A DNA stretch of 64,000 nt, taken from assembly GCF_000337475.1 (NCBI RefSeq), contig NZ_AOIT01000029.1:136119-200118 (forward strand), read 5' to 3'. Positions 25,701 to 34,961 of the stretch are shown here, piece by piece. Both the position numbers and the translations under genes were made by a program. Origin of the DNA: Natrinema limicola JCM 13563 (GTDB lineage Archaea; Halobacteriota; Halobacteria; Halobacteriales; Natrialbaceae). The notes beneath the pieces were generated by a model. That model had not been told where the DNA came from. It saw only the letters and a list, made by a program, of their open reading frames with translations, and searched no databases. Within the stretch, counting starts at the first letter, position 1. The number at the start of each line of letters is the position of its first letter.

Positions 25701-26600
25701 TTACTCTCGGCGTGGAACCTCGTGACGGCCGAAGCCATAGCGGAGGCGGTTCGCGAGCCGTCGCGAGAACCGGCCGTCGTCGGCCCGAGACCCGAACCGT
25801 TCGGACAGCGCCGTGTAGATCAGCGGCAGGGGCACTTCCTGCTCGAGGCCTTCCTGGACGGTCCAAGTGCCGGTCGAGCCACCCTCGACGCGGTCGGCCA
25901 CCGTTCCGAGATCGGTACCCTCCTCGCGGAAGGCCTCCTCACAGAGTTCGAGCAGCCACGACCGGATCACCGCGCCGTTGTTCCAGACGGAGGCGACGTT
26001 CTCGAGGTCGAGATCGAACCGGCCCTCGTGGAGCAACTCGAAACCCTCGCCGTAGGCCTGCATCAGGGCGTATTCGACGCCGTTGTGGACCATCTTGACG
26101 TAGTGACCCGATCCCGAGGGGCCCATTCGCTCGTGGCCGTCAGGGCCGGTCGCGACGGCGTCAAAGATCGGCTCGAGTTCGTCGTAAGCCCACTGGGGAC
26201 CGCCGACCATCAGCGAGAAGCCGAGTTCGGCACCGGCGGGGCCACCGGAGGTGCCACAGTCGAGATACGCTGCAGGACAGGACTCGGCGCGGCGCACCGA
26301 ATCCTCGAAGTAGGAGTTCCCACCGTCGACGACGACGTCGTCCGCGTCGAGATGGGATTCGAGCTCCTCGAGCGTGACGTCGACTGCCTCGCCGGCGGGA
26401 ACCATCAGCCAGATCCGTTTGTCCGACCCGAGCTGATCGACGAAGTCTGTAAGCGAGTTAGCGGGGTCGGCACCGGCGTCGGCCGCCGTCGCGACGGCGT
26501 CGTCATCGAGGTCGAAGGCGACGACTTCGTGGCCCGCCGCAAGGGTTCGGTCGACAACGATCTGTCCCATCCGTCCGAGTCCGATCAGGCCCAGTTGCAT
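25701..26600 (-). CDS. gnd: 6-phosphogluconate dehydrogenase (decarboxylating)
   Basis: Oxidises 6-phosphogluconate to ribulose-5-phosphate and CO2. In haloarchaea it supports an oxidative pentose pathway for ribose and reducing power. The 299-residue protein starts with the Rossmann motif GLIGLGRMG. It has DGGNSYFEDS and LDCGTSGGPAGAE for substrate binding, the catalytic lysine in GHYVKMVHNGVEY, and a helical C-terminus. The length fits the short, NAD-type (YqeC/GndA-like) branch rather than the 470-residue form. It stands alone near tRNA-Arg. Confidence 0.93.
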   Translation of the reverse strand: MQLGLIGLGRMGQIVVDRTLAAGHEVVAFDLDDDAVATAADAGADPANSLTDFVDQLGSDKRIWLMVPAGEAVDVTLEELESHLDADDVVVDGGNSYFEDSVRRAESCPAAYLDCGTSGGPAGAELGFSLMVGGPQWAYDELEPIFDAVATGPDGHERMGPSGSGHYVKMVHNGVEYALMQAYGEGFELLHEGRFDLDLENVASVWNNGAVIRSWLLELCEEAFREEGTDLGTVADRVEGGSTGTWTVQEGLEQEVPLPLIYTALSERFGSRADDGRFSRRLANRLRYGFGRHEVPRRE

Positions 26601-26744
26601 GGATAGGCGTCGGGTGGCCGCGGTGGTAGTGGTTGCGATTCGGTGGCGGCCGCCGGGGTAGGGGTCGGCGGTTTCAGAAACGGTGTATCGGTGCGTGACG
26701 ATCGACGACTGTCGGAAAAGATACCCTAAGCGTGTCGGCGTCGG

Positions 26745-27179
26745 TTACTGAAGCGGTTCCTCGAGCCGGGCCCAGCCGATCGCATCGAGGACGACGATGC
26801 GGTCGTTGTACCTGACGTAGACGCCGTTGTAGGAGTCGGTCTCGGACTCGTAGTAGGGTAGCGACTCGCGAATCCGGTCGACGACCGACCAGGCACCGTC
26901 GCGCTCGAGCGTGATGTGTTCCCATTCGTCGCGCGCGCCGTTGCGGACTGCCCGATCCAGTGCGCGTCGCGCACCGGGGATTTCGCCGAGCCGTCGTGCG
27001 GACGCGTCGACGACCGTCGCGTCGGTTGGCACGTCAGCCGGGCTGACGAGACGGGCACCGAGGTCGGCCTTCGATCGCGACGCGGCGGTCCGTGAGCGCT
27101 CGGAACGGAGGACGTAGCCGGCCACGGCGGCCGTTCCCACCGCGAGAAGCGAGAAGACCATCTCTTTACCCCTGATCAT
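26745..27179 (-). CDS. Membrane-anchored protein of unknown function
   Basis: A 144-residue protein with one N-terminal hydrophobic helix (about residues 7-22, MVFSLLAVGTAAVAGYVL) followed by a basic stretch and a soluble domain. The soluble part has repeated acidic, aromatic segments (RESLPYYESETDSYNGVYVR, DRIVVLDAIGWARL). A TATA-like GATACTTAG on the minus strand near 27203-27211 predicts a leaderless start at 27179. I recognise no family. The haloarchaeal-like composition and promoter support a real gene. Confidence 0.65.
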   Translation of the reverse strand: MIRGKEMVFSLLAVGTAAVAGYVLRSERSRTAASRSKADLGARLVSPADVPTDATVVDASARRLGEIPGARRALDRAVRNGARDEWEHITLERDGAWSVVDRIRESLPYYESETDSYNGVYVRYNDRIVVLDAIGWARLEEPLQ

Positions 27180-27254
27180 TAGCCAGTATCTTACAGTAAC
27201 TGACTAAGTATCTTTCGTAAGAACGTCCGTATACAAGTGTCAGTGCCGCGAATA

Positions 27255-27719
27255 CTACAGCAGCCGTGCGACGTTAGCCGAGAGCAGCCCCGCGACGACC
27301 AGTAGTCCGACGGCGGCGACGGCAGCAGCCCAGAACATCGGCAGCGCCTCGCGTGCCGGTTCGCGGATCTTCTTTCCGGTGAGGCCGGCCTCGAATCGCT
27401 TCGCTGCGATCTCGACGAGTGCCGTCAGGACCAGCCAAAGTGCGACCATCGCGAGCACCAGCCACCCGTTGACCGAGCCGAAGAGACTCTCGACGTTGTA
27501 GGTGGTCCCTGCCAGGTGGCTTCCAGAGAGAAACAGGACAAGCGAACTCACTCGCGAGACGGTGGTGAGCCGGCTCGAGATGACCTCGAGCGGGCGGGTC
27601 GTGTTGAACGCGCCGTCGCGTGCCAGCGGCAAGACGACGGCGGCGACGAAACAGACGCTGCCGGCCCAGAGGGCGGCAAAAACCAAGTGTGTCGTTCTGG
27701 CGGCAAGCTCGTCGACCAT
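27255..27719 (-). CDS. CopD-like four-helix membrane protein
   Basis: A 154-residue protein with four hydrophobic helices (LVFAALWAGSVCFVAAVVL, SLVLFLSGS, GWLVLAMVALWLVLTALVEI, FWAAAVAAVGLLVVAGLL). The arrangement and the N-terminal His (ARTTHLVFAALWAGS) resemble CopD/cytochrome-b561-like haem or copper proteins. An upstream frame extends to 27860 but overlaps the neighbouring gene and is not membrane-like, so MVDELAARTTH at 27719 is chosen. It lies 88 bases behind the YdjM gene on the same strand. Confidence 0.65.
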   Translation of the reverse strand: MVDELAARTTHLVFAALWAGSVCFVAAVVLPLARDGAFNTTRPLEVISSRLTTVSRVSSLVLFLSGSHLAGTTYNVESLFGSVNGWLVLAMVALWLVLTALVEIAAKRFEAGLTGKKIREPAREALPMFWAAAVAAVGLLVVAGLLSANVARLL

Positions 27720-27807
27720 ATTGGGCCGCTCGGCGAGCGCGCGTATCAGCGTTCCGACTTCGGCTCGCGAGACAGTCGTCGCACCTGATCGATCCTTCCG
27801 CGGCCGG

Positions 27808-28362
27808 TCACTCGAGCCAGTCGGGCGTCCACGCGACGAGTCGCCGCCGAACCAGCGCATAGCACAGCGAGATGGCCACGCCGCCGGCGATGACGGGTGT
27901 GAGCCAGCCGTCGAAGACGACCAGCGCTGGGATCGCGAGCGCGACGGCGACCGCGGCGTCTTCCGGTGCGCCGTCGTAGCGGATCCAGCGCCGCGGACGA
28001 ATCCACCGGCTGCGGACGTGATCGTAGACGGCTCGCTCGGTACGGTCGTTCCAGGGGTCCATCTCTAGGCCGCCACCGATCGCGTCGCTTGCGGCGTGGA
28101 GCCAGGCCGTAACGGCAAACGCGGCGACCGCGACGGTCAGGCTCGAGGGGGTACTCGCTGCGACAGCAACCGCGGGAACGGCGACGGCGAGCCCGGTCAC
28201 GGGAAAGTGCAGCGTTCGTCGATGAGCGAAGACGAGATCGAAATCGGGAGCGATACCGCCGAGGATCGCGCCGACGGCGAGCGCGGTCGCGAACTCGGGG
28301 AGGGCGTAAGCGAGCGGCGCGACGATCACGAGGCCGGTAAACGCGTGGGTGGTCGCCATCAT
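27808..28362 (-). CDS. YdjM/DUF457-family membrane-bound metal-dependent hydrolase
   Basis: A 184-residue membrane protein. MATTHAFTG at the N-terminus, GGIAPDFDLVFAHRRTLHFP and the AWLHAASDAIGGG segment give the conserved His/Asp residues of the YdjM family, which are thought to bind a metal inside or at the face of the membrane. A hydrophobic helix pair follows. Family members are linked to lipid or DNA-damage responses, but the reaction is unproven. It is in line with the CopD-like gene and may share a transcript. Confidence 0.8.
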   Translation of the reverse strand: MMATTHAFTGLVIVAPLAYALPEFATALAVGAILGGIAPDFDLVFAHRRTLHFPVTGLAVAVPAVAVAASTPSSLTVAVAAFAVTAWLHAASDAIGGGLEMDPWNDRTERAVYDHVRSRWIRPRRWIRYDGAPEDAAVAVALAIPALVVFDGWLTPVIAGGVAISLCYALVRRRLVAWTPDWLE

Positions 28363-28452
28363 CGGGGCTCGCTCGCTCGTAGGTCGGGAACCGCCAAAAC
28401 GGTATGCGAACCGGTAGGCCAGGGGATGACGTCGGTCAGCGCCAGTCGCCGG

Positions 28453-28935
28453 TCACTCGAGGTTCTCGCCCTGGTAACTGCCGTTGTAGACGTCTTCGTG
28501 GCCGGCCTCGGCGAAGACGAGTTGGGCAATTCTGGCACCGCGCTCGAGTTCGATGTCGTGGTGGACCTGCAATAGCCCTTCGCCGCGGCCCTCGTAGCCG
28601 GCGTCCCACACCGCCGTGTTGAGCATACAGGAGTTGCGCATGAGCGACGACCGTGGGTAGACGAAGCCGACGTGGCCCTCGGGGATCGCGATCCGCTCGC
28701 CGTAGCGGACCACGTAGGCTCCTTTCGGCAGGTAGTAGGTGTCGGGGTCGGCCTCCTTGAGTTCCTCAAGGGGGCGGGCAACGCGGTCGCCGATCTCTTT
28801 ATCGTCCGTGCCGATGCGACCCGGTTCCAGCTGCTCGAAGACGACATCGGCAGTGAGGTCCACGCCGTTGGGCTGAATCTGCGCGTCGGTCGTCGGCGAG
28901 ACGTGGTCAGCGACGAAGGCACCGGAACGGAACAT
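28453..28935 (-). CDS. dCTP deaminase/dUTPase family protein
   Basis: A 160-residue trimeric nucleotide hydrolase. QIQPNGVDLT, YPRSSLMRNSCMLNTAVWDAG, GLLQVHHDIELERGARIAQLVF and the C-terminal GSYQGE motif fit the archaeal Dcd/Dut family, in which the PRSS serine and the D/E pair bind the nucleotide. Archaeal members may deaminate dCTP, hydrolyse dUTP, or both. Haloarchaeal copies are usually called dUTPase or dCTP deaminase. It keeps uracil out of DNA and supplies dUMP for dTMP. Start 28935 (MFRSGAFVADH) is the conserved N-terminus; the 25 codons upstream are not. Confidence 0.88.
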   Translation of the reverse strand: MFRSGAFVADHVSPTTDAQIQPNGVDLTADVVFEQLEPGRIGTDDKEIGDRVARPLEELKEADPDTYYLPKGAYVVRYGERIAIPEGHVGFVYPRSSLMRNSCMLNTAVWDAGYEGRGEGLLQVHHDIELERGARIAQLVFAEAGHEDVYNGSYQGENLE

Positions 28936-29209
28936 ACCTGTGCTAACGCCGCGGCGACGAGAAAAGCATGTCCGTTCGCGACCTCTCGAGGAGTCGGTAC
29001 CACCTGACACGCTAGTACTCCGTCACGCGTCGACGTGCGAGTCGAACCAGAGAACCGCGATCGGTTCGACCCGCAACGGCAGGCGTGACGACCCACTAGT
29101 CCCGAGGCTGACCAAACCGCTGGTGGACGTACACGTAGCACACGAGATACGTTCAGACTACCAATTGAGATACTCTCATGACGGTTACGCTTCGTAGAAA
29201 CACGCTGGT

Positions 29210-29217
29210 TTTATCAT
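29210..29217 (+). promoter_or_regulatory. TATA-like box of the aconitase gene
   Basis: TTTATCAT is centred about 29 bases before ATG 29243, predicting a leaderless mRNA. Confidence 0.5.
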
Positions 29218-29242
29218 GATAGACGGCCCATTTCGGTGTGCT

Positions 29243-31213
29243 ATGGGACAGACGCTCACCGAGAAGATTCTCGACGACCACCTCGTCGAGGGCGAACTCG
29301 AGACCGGCGAGGAGATCGGTATCGAGATCGACCAGGTTCTCACACAGGACACGACCGGGACCATGGTCTGGCTCCAGTTCGAAGCAATGGGGCTGGACGA
29401 GGTCCAGACCGAAATCGCCGCACAGTATTGTGACCACCAGACCTATCAGTTCGACTTTAAGAACACTGACGACCACCGTTTCCTCCGCTCTGCAGCCGGT
29501 ACCTACGGCGCGTATTTCTCTCGCCCCGGTAACGGCATCTGTCACAACGTCCACCGCGAAAACTTCGCGGCCCCCGGCAAGACCCTGCTGGGCTCGGACA
29601 GCCACACGCCAACGCCCGGTGGTCTCGGCGAACTCGCCATCGGTGCTGGCGGGATCGACGTCACCGTCGCCATGGGTGGCGCTCCCTACTACATCGAGAT
29701 GCCCGAAGTCGTCAACGTCCGCCTCGAGGGCGAACTCCCCGAGTGGGCCACCGCGAAAGACGTCATCCTCGAGCTCCTGCGACGGCTGACCGTCAAGGGC
29801 GGCGTCGGCAAGATTCTCGAGTACACCGGCCCCGGTGTCGAGTCGCTCACCGCACCCGAGCGGATGACCATCACCAACATGGGCACCGAGCTCGGTGCGA
29901 CCACGTCGATCTTCCCGACCGACGAGCAGACCAAAGACTACCTCGAGCGTCTCAACCGCGGCGACGAGTACGTCGAACTCCAGCCCGACGACGACGCCGA
30001 GTACGACGACGAGATCGTCGTCGACCTCTCCGACCTCGAGCCGCTGATCGCCCAGCCCTCGATGCCGGACAAGGTCGTCCCCGTCAGCGAGGTCGCTGGC
30101 GAGTCCGTCGAGCAGGTCATCGTCGGCTCCTGTACGAACGGCGGCTACGAGGACGTTCTCCCGGCCGCGAAGATGCTCGAGGACCGCGAGGTCAACCCGA
30201 CGACCGAGATGATCGTCGCGCCCGGTTCCAAGCAGGCCTCCGAGATGCTCGCCCGTGAGGGCTGGGTCGCGGAGATGATGGCCGCCGGCGTCAACTTCTC
30301 GGAAGCGACGTGTGGTGCCTGTATCGGCATCGGCCACGTCCCCGCCTCCGATTCGGTCTCGCTGCGGACGTTCAACCGCAACTTCGAGGGCCGCTCGGGG
30401 ATCGAAGACGACAACGTTTTCCTCTGTTCGCCGGAGGTCGCTGCCGCCGCGGCGATCAAAGGCGAGATCATCGACCCGCGCGACCTCGCCGACGAACTCG
30501 GCGACCTCGAGGCACCCGGTATCGAGCTGCCCGACGAGTACGACGGCTCGAAGACCGACCTCATCACACCCGACGAGGCTCCCGACGACGAGCTCGTCAA
30601 GGGCCCGAACATCGGCGACGTCCCGCTGAAAGACCAGCTGGGGTCGGACATCGAGGGCGAAGCCCTCCTCAAGATGGAGGACAACATCACGACCGACCAC
30701 ATCATCCCTGCAACGCAGGACATCCTGATGTACCGGTCGAACATCGACAAGCTCTCGGAGTTCACTCTCTCGCGTGTCGACGAGACCTTCGCCCAGCGCG
30801 CCGCTGACGCCGACGGCGGCTTCCTCGTCGCCGGCGAAAACTACGGTCAGGGCTCCTCGCGTGAGCACGCCGCCATGTGCCCGATGTACCTCGGTATCGA
30901 GGGCGTCCTTGCACAGAGCTTCGCACGCATCCACCGTGCGAACCTCTTCAACTTCGGGATCGTCCCGCTGACGATCGACGAGGACACCTACGAGAACATC
31001 GAGCAGGGCGACGACGTCGAAATCGTCGACGACGTCTACGACGCCGTCACCTCCGGTCAGGAAGAGTTCACCGTCCGCGTCAACGACGAGGAGTACACGG
31101 CGACGCTCGACGCCTCCGAGCGCGAGCGCGCAATCCTCGCAGCCGGCGGCAAGCTCTCCTGGACCAAAGAGCAGGCTCAGGACGGCTCCGGCGCTGCACC
31201 CGCCGACGACTGA
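29243..31213 (+). CDS. acn: Aconitate hydratase
   Basis: Isomerises citrate to isocitrate in the TCA cycle. The 656-residue protein carries the [4Fe-4S] ligands in IVGSCTNGGYED and ATCGACIGIG, the substrate segments GSDSHTPTPGG and the C-terminal swivel domain with ENYGQGSSREHAA. Length and order place it in the shorter archaeal/mitochondrial-like branch. ATG 29243 (MGQTLTEKIL) matches a TATA box at 29210-29217, and the nine upstream in-frame codons are not used. Codon choice is strongly biased (clean C-ending codons), suggesting high expression. Citrate synthase is elsewhere in this window (50070-51218). Confidence 0.96.
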   Translation: MGQTLTEKILDDHLVEGELETGEEIGIEIDQVLTQDTTGTMVWLQFEAMGLDEVQTEIAAQYCDHQTYQFDFKNTDDHRFLRSAAGTYGAYFSRPGNGICHNVHRENFAAPGKTLLGSDSHTPTPGGLGELAIGAGGIDVTVAMGGAPYYIEMPEVVNVRLEGELPEWATAKDVILELLRRLTVKGGVGKILEYTGPGVESLTAPERMTITNMGTELGATTSIFPTDEQTKDYLERLNRGDEYVELQPDDDAEYDDEIVVDLSDLEPLIAQPSMPDKVVPVSEVAGESVEQVIVGSCTNGGYEDVLPAAKMLEDREVNPTTEMIVAPGSKQASEMLAREGWVAEMMAAGVNFSEATCGACIGIGHVPASDSVSLRTFNRNFEGRSGIEDDNVFLCSPEVAAAAAIKGEIIDPRDLADELGDLEAPGIELPDEYDGSKTDLITPDEAPDDELVKGPNIGDVPLKDQLGSDIEGEALLKMEDNITTDHIIPATQDILMYRSNIDKLSEFTLSRVDETFAQRAADADGGFLVAGENYGQGSSREHAAMCPMYLGIEGVLAQSFARIHRANLFNFGIVPLTIDEDTYENIEQGDDVEIVDDVYDAVTSGQEEFTVRVNDEEYTATLDASERERAILAAGGKLSWTKEQAQDGSGAAPADD

Positions 31214-31306
31214 TCGACTCGACTGACAACTCGGCTGTCGACTCGAATTTTCACCTTTTTCGCGTCGCTCGAGTGGCAACGCGGTCAGTAGCGCGTGAGT
31301 GGTGGA

Positions 31307-31392
31307 CTATAGTAGCCACTGAAAGTCACTGCACACCCGATCGCACGATGACTGTGCGATCGGTGTGTGAATCGTTTCAGGTGTTACTATAG
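31307..31392. repeat. 86-bp palindrome with TIR-like ends
   Basis: Starts CTATAGTAGCCACTGAAA and ends TTTCAGGTGTTACTATAG, which are 18-base inverted ends with about 14 matches. The centre has a second strong stem, ACACCCGATCGCAC against GTGCGATCGGTGTGT. The layout is that of a MITE or REP-like element. There is no coding capacity. It lies between the aconitase and the LLM oxidoreductase gene and is unrelated to the 81-bp family. Confidence 0.75.
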
Positions 31393-31467
31393 CTGTGACC
31401 GTCGCCGTCCAGCAACGGCCGCCGGACAACGCCATCGTCATACCGCTTCGCCCGATAGCACGAGCGA

Positions 31468-32391
31468 ATGCACCCCGGAGGACACGCAAACGCTGGCTAC
31501 CGACGCCTATTCGACCACGATGGGTTGACCTTCGGTGCCGGCTTCCCGCTGACGGGCACGAACCGCTCGCAACCGAACATCGACGCCGAACTGCGACTCG
31601 CCGAACACGCCGAAGCGGTCGGCTTCGACGGCCTCTGGGCGCGGGACGTCCCGACCTACTGGCCGAAGTTCGGCGACGCCGGCCAGACGTTCGACACCTG
31701 GCCGTGGCTCTCACACGTCGCGGCCCACACTGATGAGATCGCGCTCGGCACCTCGAGTGTCGTCCTCACGCTTCGCCATCCGCTCCACGTTGCCAAATCC
31801 GCGGCGACGGTCGACCAGCTCTCGGACGGGCGGCTCGTCCTCGGGATCGCCTCCGGCGACCGCGACCCCGAGTATCCCGCCTTTGACGTCGATCCCGACG
31901 ACCGCGGGCAGCTGTTTCGCGAGTCCGTCGACGCCATCCGGACGGTCTGGCGCGAGGACTTTCCCGATCTCGAGGGCCAGTGGGGAACCCTCGAGGGCGA
32001 CCTCGACGTCGTGCCGGAACCGACGACGGAGACGATTCCGCTGCTCCCGACCGGCCACGCCCGCCAGTCCAAGGAGTGGATCGCCGAGCACGGCGACGGG
32101 TGGCTATTCTATCACCTGCCCGAGCGGACGCTCGAGAGCTACCTCCACGACTGGCGCGACCGCGCCGGCGAGAAACCGTTCGCGATCGCGGTTCGCGTCG
32201 AGTTGGCCGACGACCGAACGGCCGAGCCCGAACCGCTGCATCTGGGCTTCCGGGCTGGCGTCGAGTGGTTCCGCGACTACTTCGGTCGGCTCGAGGAACT
32301 GAGTCTCGATCACGCCATTATCGGCATTCAGAACGAGGACCGAGCGGCGGCGCTGTCGACGTTCGCCGACGAGGTCATCGACCAGCTATAG
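31468..32391 (+). CDS. LLM-class flavin/F420-dependent oxidoreductase
   Basis: A 307-residue TIM-barrel protein of the luciferase-like monooxygenase family. Marks are GAGFPLTG, AEAVGFDGLWARDVP, IALGTSSVVLTLRHP, TVDQLSDGRLVLGIASGDRD and LLPTGHARQSKEWI. Members use FMN or F420. In haloarchaea, which make F420, an F420 enzyme is reasonable, but the cofactor cannot be decided by eye. The substrate is unknown. The gene stands alone, 75 bases behind the 86-bp palindrome. Confidence 0.85.
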   Translation: MHPGGHANAGYRRLFDHDGLTFGAGFPLTGTNRSQPNIDAELRLAEHAEAVGFDGLWARDVPTYWPKFGDAGQTFDTWPWLSHVAAHTDEIALGTSSVVLTLRHPLHVAKSAATVDQLSDGRLVLGIASGDRDPEYPAFDVDPDDRGQLFRESVDAIRTVWREDFPDLEGQWGTLEGDLDVVPEPTTETIPLLPTGHARQSKEWIAEHGDGWLFYHLPERTLESYLHDWRDRAGEKPFAIAVRVELADDRTAEPEPLHLGFRAGVEWFRDYFGRLEELSLDHAIIGIQNEDRAAALSTFADEVIDQL

Positions 32392-32557
32392 CGTCTCGGT
32401 TCGTATCCGATGACACCACGTCCGGCTACATCACGGCGAACGCGAGGATCCGCTCGGATGACACACTGGGCCGTCGTGACGAGATCGACTCCCACAACTG
32501 CCCGGTCGTTTCCGCCGGTTCTCAGAGATTTATCCGCCTGTCGCCCGCAGGTGTAGT

Positions 32558-33532
32558 ATGAAGGCGATCGAGGTACCCGAATACGGCGACAGCGATCGAC
32601 TCGAGGTTATCGACACCGAGCAACCGGACCCGGGACCGGGCGAGGTCCGCATCGCCGTCGAAGCGGCGGGGATCAACTTCGCGGATATCATGCAGCGTCG
32701 CGGCCACTATCCCGGCGGTCCCGAGCCGCCCTACCGCCCGGGAATGGAAGCCGCAGGCCGGGTCGACGCAGTCGGTGACGGCGTCGAGGACGTCTCGGAG
32801 GGTGACCGCGTCGTCGCGATGGTCGAAACCGGCGGTTACGCCGAGTCCGTCGTCGCGACCACCGAGATGCTCTTTCCGGTTCCGGAGGCGATGAGCCTCG
32901 AGGAAGCCGCCGGCTTCCCGATCCAGTTTCTCACCGCCCACAGCTGTCTGTTCGCGTGGGGCGGGCTCGAGGAAGGCGAGTCAGTGCTGATCCAGGCCGC
33001 CGCGGGCGGGGTCGGGACGGCTGCGGTTCAGCTGGCGTCGAACGCCGGCGCGGAGGTTTTCGGCACTGCAAGCTCCCAGGAGAAACTCGAGCTCGCGGCC
33101 GAGCTGGGCTGCGATCACCCGATCAACTACACCGAGACTGACTTCCGCGAGGTCATCGAGGCGGAAACCGACGGTGAGGGCGTCGACCTCGTCTTAGAGA
33201 GCGTCGGCGACGACGTCTTCGAACGCAGCCTCGACGCGATGGCCCACTTCGGCCGGATGGTCACCTACGGCGTCGCCAGCGGCGTCCCCGCCGAAGTCAG
33301 TAACCGCCGGCTGCTCTTTGAGAACAAGACCGTCAAAGGGTTCCACCTCGGACAGGCCGCGGCCCACGACCCGAGCCGTGTCATGCAGGCAGTGCCCGAC
33401 CTCACCGAGGGACTCGCAAGCGGCGAGCTCGAGGTCGTGCTTGGCGAGTCGTTCGCGCTCGACGACGCCGCCGACGCCCACCAGTACATCGAGGACCGGA
33501 AGAGTTCGGGCAAAGTCGTCTTGAAACCCTAA
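32558..33532 (+). CDS. Quinone oxidoreductase (zeta-crystallin-like, MDR)
   Basis: A 324-residue medium-chain dehydrogenase/reductase without catalytic zinc ligands, so of the NADPH:quinone reductase type. It shows the N-terminal GEVRIAVEAAGINFADIMQR, the cofactor loop AAAGGVGTAAVQLA, GTASSQEKLELAAELGCDH, and the C-terminal SSGKVVLKP. It probably reduces quinones or enones with NAD(P)H. A TATA-like GATTTATCC at about 32527-32535 serves as its promoter. It is convergent with the Nudix gene. Confidence 0.9.
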   Translation: MKAIEVPEYGDSDRLEVIDTEQPDPGPGEVRIAVEAAGINFADIMQRRGHYPGGPEPPYRPGMEAAGRVDAVGDGVEDVSEGDRVVAMVETGGYAESVVATTEMLFPVPEAMSLEEAAGFPIQFLTAHSCLFAWGGLEEGESVLIQAAAGGVGTAAVQLASNAGAEVFGTASSQEKLELAAELGCDHPINYTETDFREVIEAETDGEGVDLVLESVGDDVFERSLDAMAHFGRMVTYGVASGVPAEVSNRRLLFENKTVKGFHLGQAAAHDPSRVMQAVPDLTEGLASGELEVVLGESFALDDAADAHQYIEDRKSSGKVVLKP

Positions 33533-33558
33533 TTCGACACCCCAAGCCGCTCGAGCGA

Positions 33559-34050
33559 TCAAAACGAGCGGTCCCACTCGAGGTCGTGCCCGACGAACTC
33601 GGCCTCATCGAGGGGCTCGCCGCCCTCGAATCGGAACTCACCGACGACCGTCTGGCCCTCGAGCACGCCGGGGAGCCACAGGTGATCGTCGTCCCACATC
33701 CGATCGTATGGCACGTCCTCGACGGGAACCCATTCCGGGTGGGCCTCGTCGGACGCGGTCGGCTCGCCGGTAAACGACCGTGTGCGAAAGACGTGACAGA
33801 CCGAGTGTGTGTCGCCGTCGAGCAGAAAGGTGAGTTCGCCAGCCTTCTCGAGGTCGTGGACCTCGAGGCCGACCTCTTCTTGTGTTTCGCGGACGGCACA
33901 CTCCCGCGGCGTCTCGCCGGGTTCGCACTTGCCGCCGGGGCCGTTGTACCAGCCTTCGCCGAGGCCGCGGCGTTTCTCGATGAGGAGCACTTCGCGACCC
34001 GTTTCGGGACTACCGTCCTGGAGCGGGAAACACAGCGTCGTCTCGAGCAT
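33559..34050 (-). CDS. Nudix hydrolase (MTH1/8-oxo-dGTP type)
   Basis: A 163-residue protein with a complete Nudix box, GGKCEPGETPRECAVRETQE followed by EVGL (Gx5Ex7REUxEExGU). The stretch KRRGLGEGWYNGPGGKC and the DDHLWLPG segment resemble MTH1/MutT-type pyrophosphohydrolases of oxidised purine nucleotides. This is a likely but untested substrate. It is downstream of speB on the same strand with a 53-base gap, so it could be the last gene of an eIF5A-speB-nudix transcript. Confidence 0.88.
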   Translation of the reverse strand: MLETTLCFPLQDGSPETGREVLLIEKRRGLGEGWYNGPGGKCEPGETPRECAVRETQEEVGLEVHDLEKAGELTFLLDGDTHSVCHVFRTRSFTGEPTASDEAHPEWVPVEDVPYDRMWDDDHLWLPGVLEGQTVVGEFRFEGGEPLDEAEFVGHDLEWDRSF

Positions 34051-34103
34051 ACTCGGGAGTTCGGGTGGAGTGGGAAAAACGTGCGCTCTCGCGTGGTCGA
34101 TGA

Positions 34104-34961
34104 CTACGCGTCGACGCCGTCGGCGTGCGAAAAGACGAACTCCCGGACGAGTTTGGCGGCCAGTGCGGCCGCCTGCCCGTCGTCGCGGTCGTTGACCTCG
34201 ACGGCGTCGAAGCCGTCAGCGTGGGGCGCGACCGTACGGACGACATCGCGGAGTTCCCGTGGCTCGAGGCCGAACGGTTCGGTCGTTCCGGTGCCCGGCG
34301 CGAAGCCAGGATCGGCGGCGTCGATATCGAGGCTCAGATAGACCTCGCGATCGGTGAGTCGGTTGCCGGGAGTCCAGCCTGCGACGTCCTCTGGCGGGAC
34401 GACAGTCACGTCGTCTGCCCCTGCGCGTTCCCACTCGGCTTCGCTGCCGGTGCGCGCCCCGAGGATGATCGCCTCCTCGACGCTGTCGACGTCCTCGAGA
34501 ATCCGTCGGGTAACGGCAGCATGAGAGAGCGGGTTACCGTCGTAGGCACCATAGAGGTCGAGGTGGGCGTCGAGGCAGACGAACACGTCAGGTTCGACCG
34601 CGCGTGCGCCCGCGAGCGAGACGGTGTGCTCACCCCCAAGGAGCAGGGGGACGGCGTCGTTCCAGACGGCCTCGCGTAGCGTGCTCGTCAGGTAGTCGAG
34701 ATACTCCTGCATGTCATCCCACGCGCGGACATCACCGTGGTCGACGACGCCCAGCTCGGAGAAGTGCTGGTCCGTCCGGTGGTCGTAATCGTCGAACGGT
34801 TCGGCAAAAGTGCGGATTCGCTGGGGCCCGAATCGGGTCCCCGGTTGAAAGGTCGTCGTGGCGTCCAGGGGCGCACCGACGACCACGAAGTTCGCGTCTC
34901 CACGGTCGGCATCAGCCGCCGCGTCGATCCCCTCGCGTTCGTCAGTCGCCCCGGGAAACAT
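34104..34961 (-). CDS. speB: Agmatinase-family ureohydrolase
   Basis: A 285-residue ureohydrolase needing two Mn ions. Ligands are visible in LGGEHTVS, CLDAHLDLY and SLDIDAADPGFAPGTGT. It would split agmatine, or an aminopropyl-agmatine-like conjugate, into urea and amine. Its ATG overlaps the stop of the eIF5A gene by one base (TAATG on the minus strand), so translation is probably coupled. Work in Haloferax linked an agmatinase-like enzyme to the hypusine modification of eIF5A; this gene order fits that idea. Whether free agmatine is the substrate here is unknown. Confidence 0.9.
   Translation of the reverse strand: MFPGATDEREGIDAAADADRGDANFVVVGAPLDATTTFQPGTRFGPQRIRTFAEPFDDYDHRTDQHFSELGVVDHGDVRAWDDMQEYLDYLTSTLREAVWNDAVPLLLGGEHTVSLAGARAVEPDVFVCLDAHLDLYGAYDGNPLSHAAVTRRILEDVDSVEEAIILGARTGSEAEWERAGADDVTVVPPEDVAGWTPGNRLTDREVYLSLDIDAADPGFAPGTGTTEPFGLEPRELRDVVRTVAPHADGFDAVEVNDRDDGQAAALAAKLVREFVFSHADGVDA

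Noticed and set aside
29153-31279. A long open frame (about 700 codons) on the minus strand opposite aconitase
   Set aside because: It is a by-product of the strong C-ending codon bias of the aconitase gene; its translation shows no protein family and is low-complexity.
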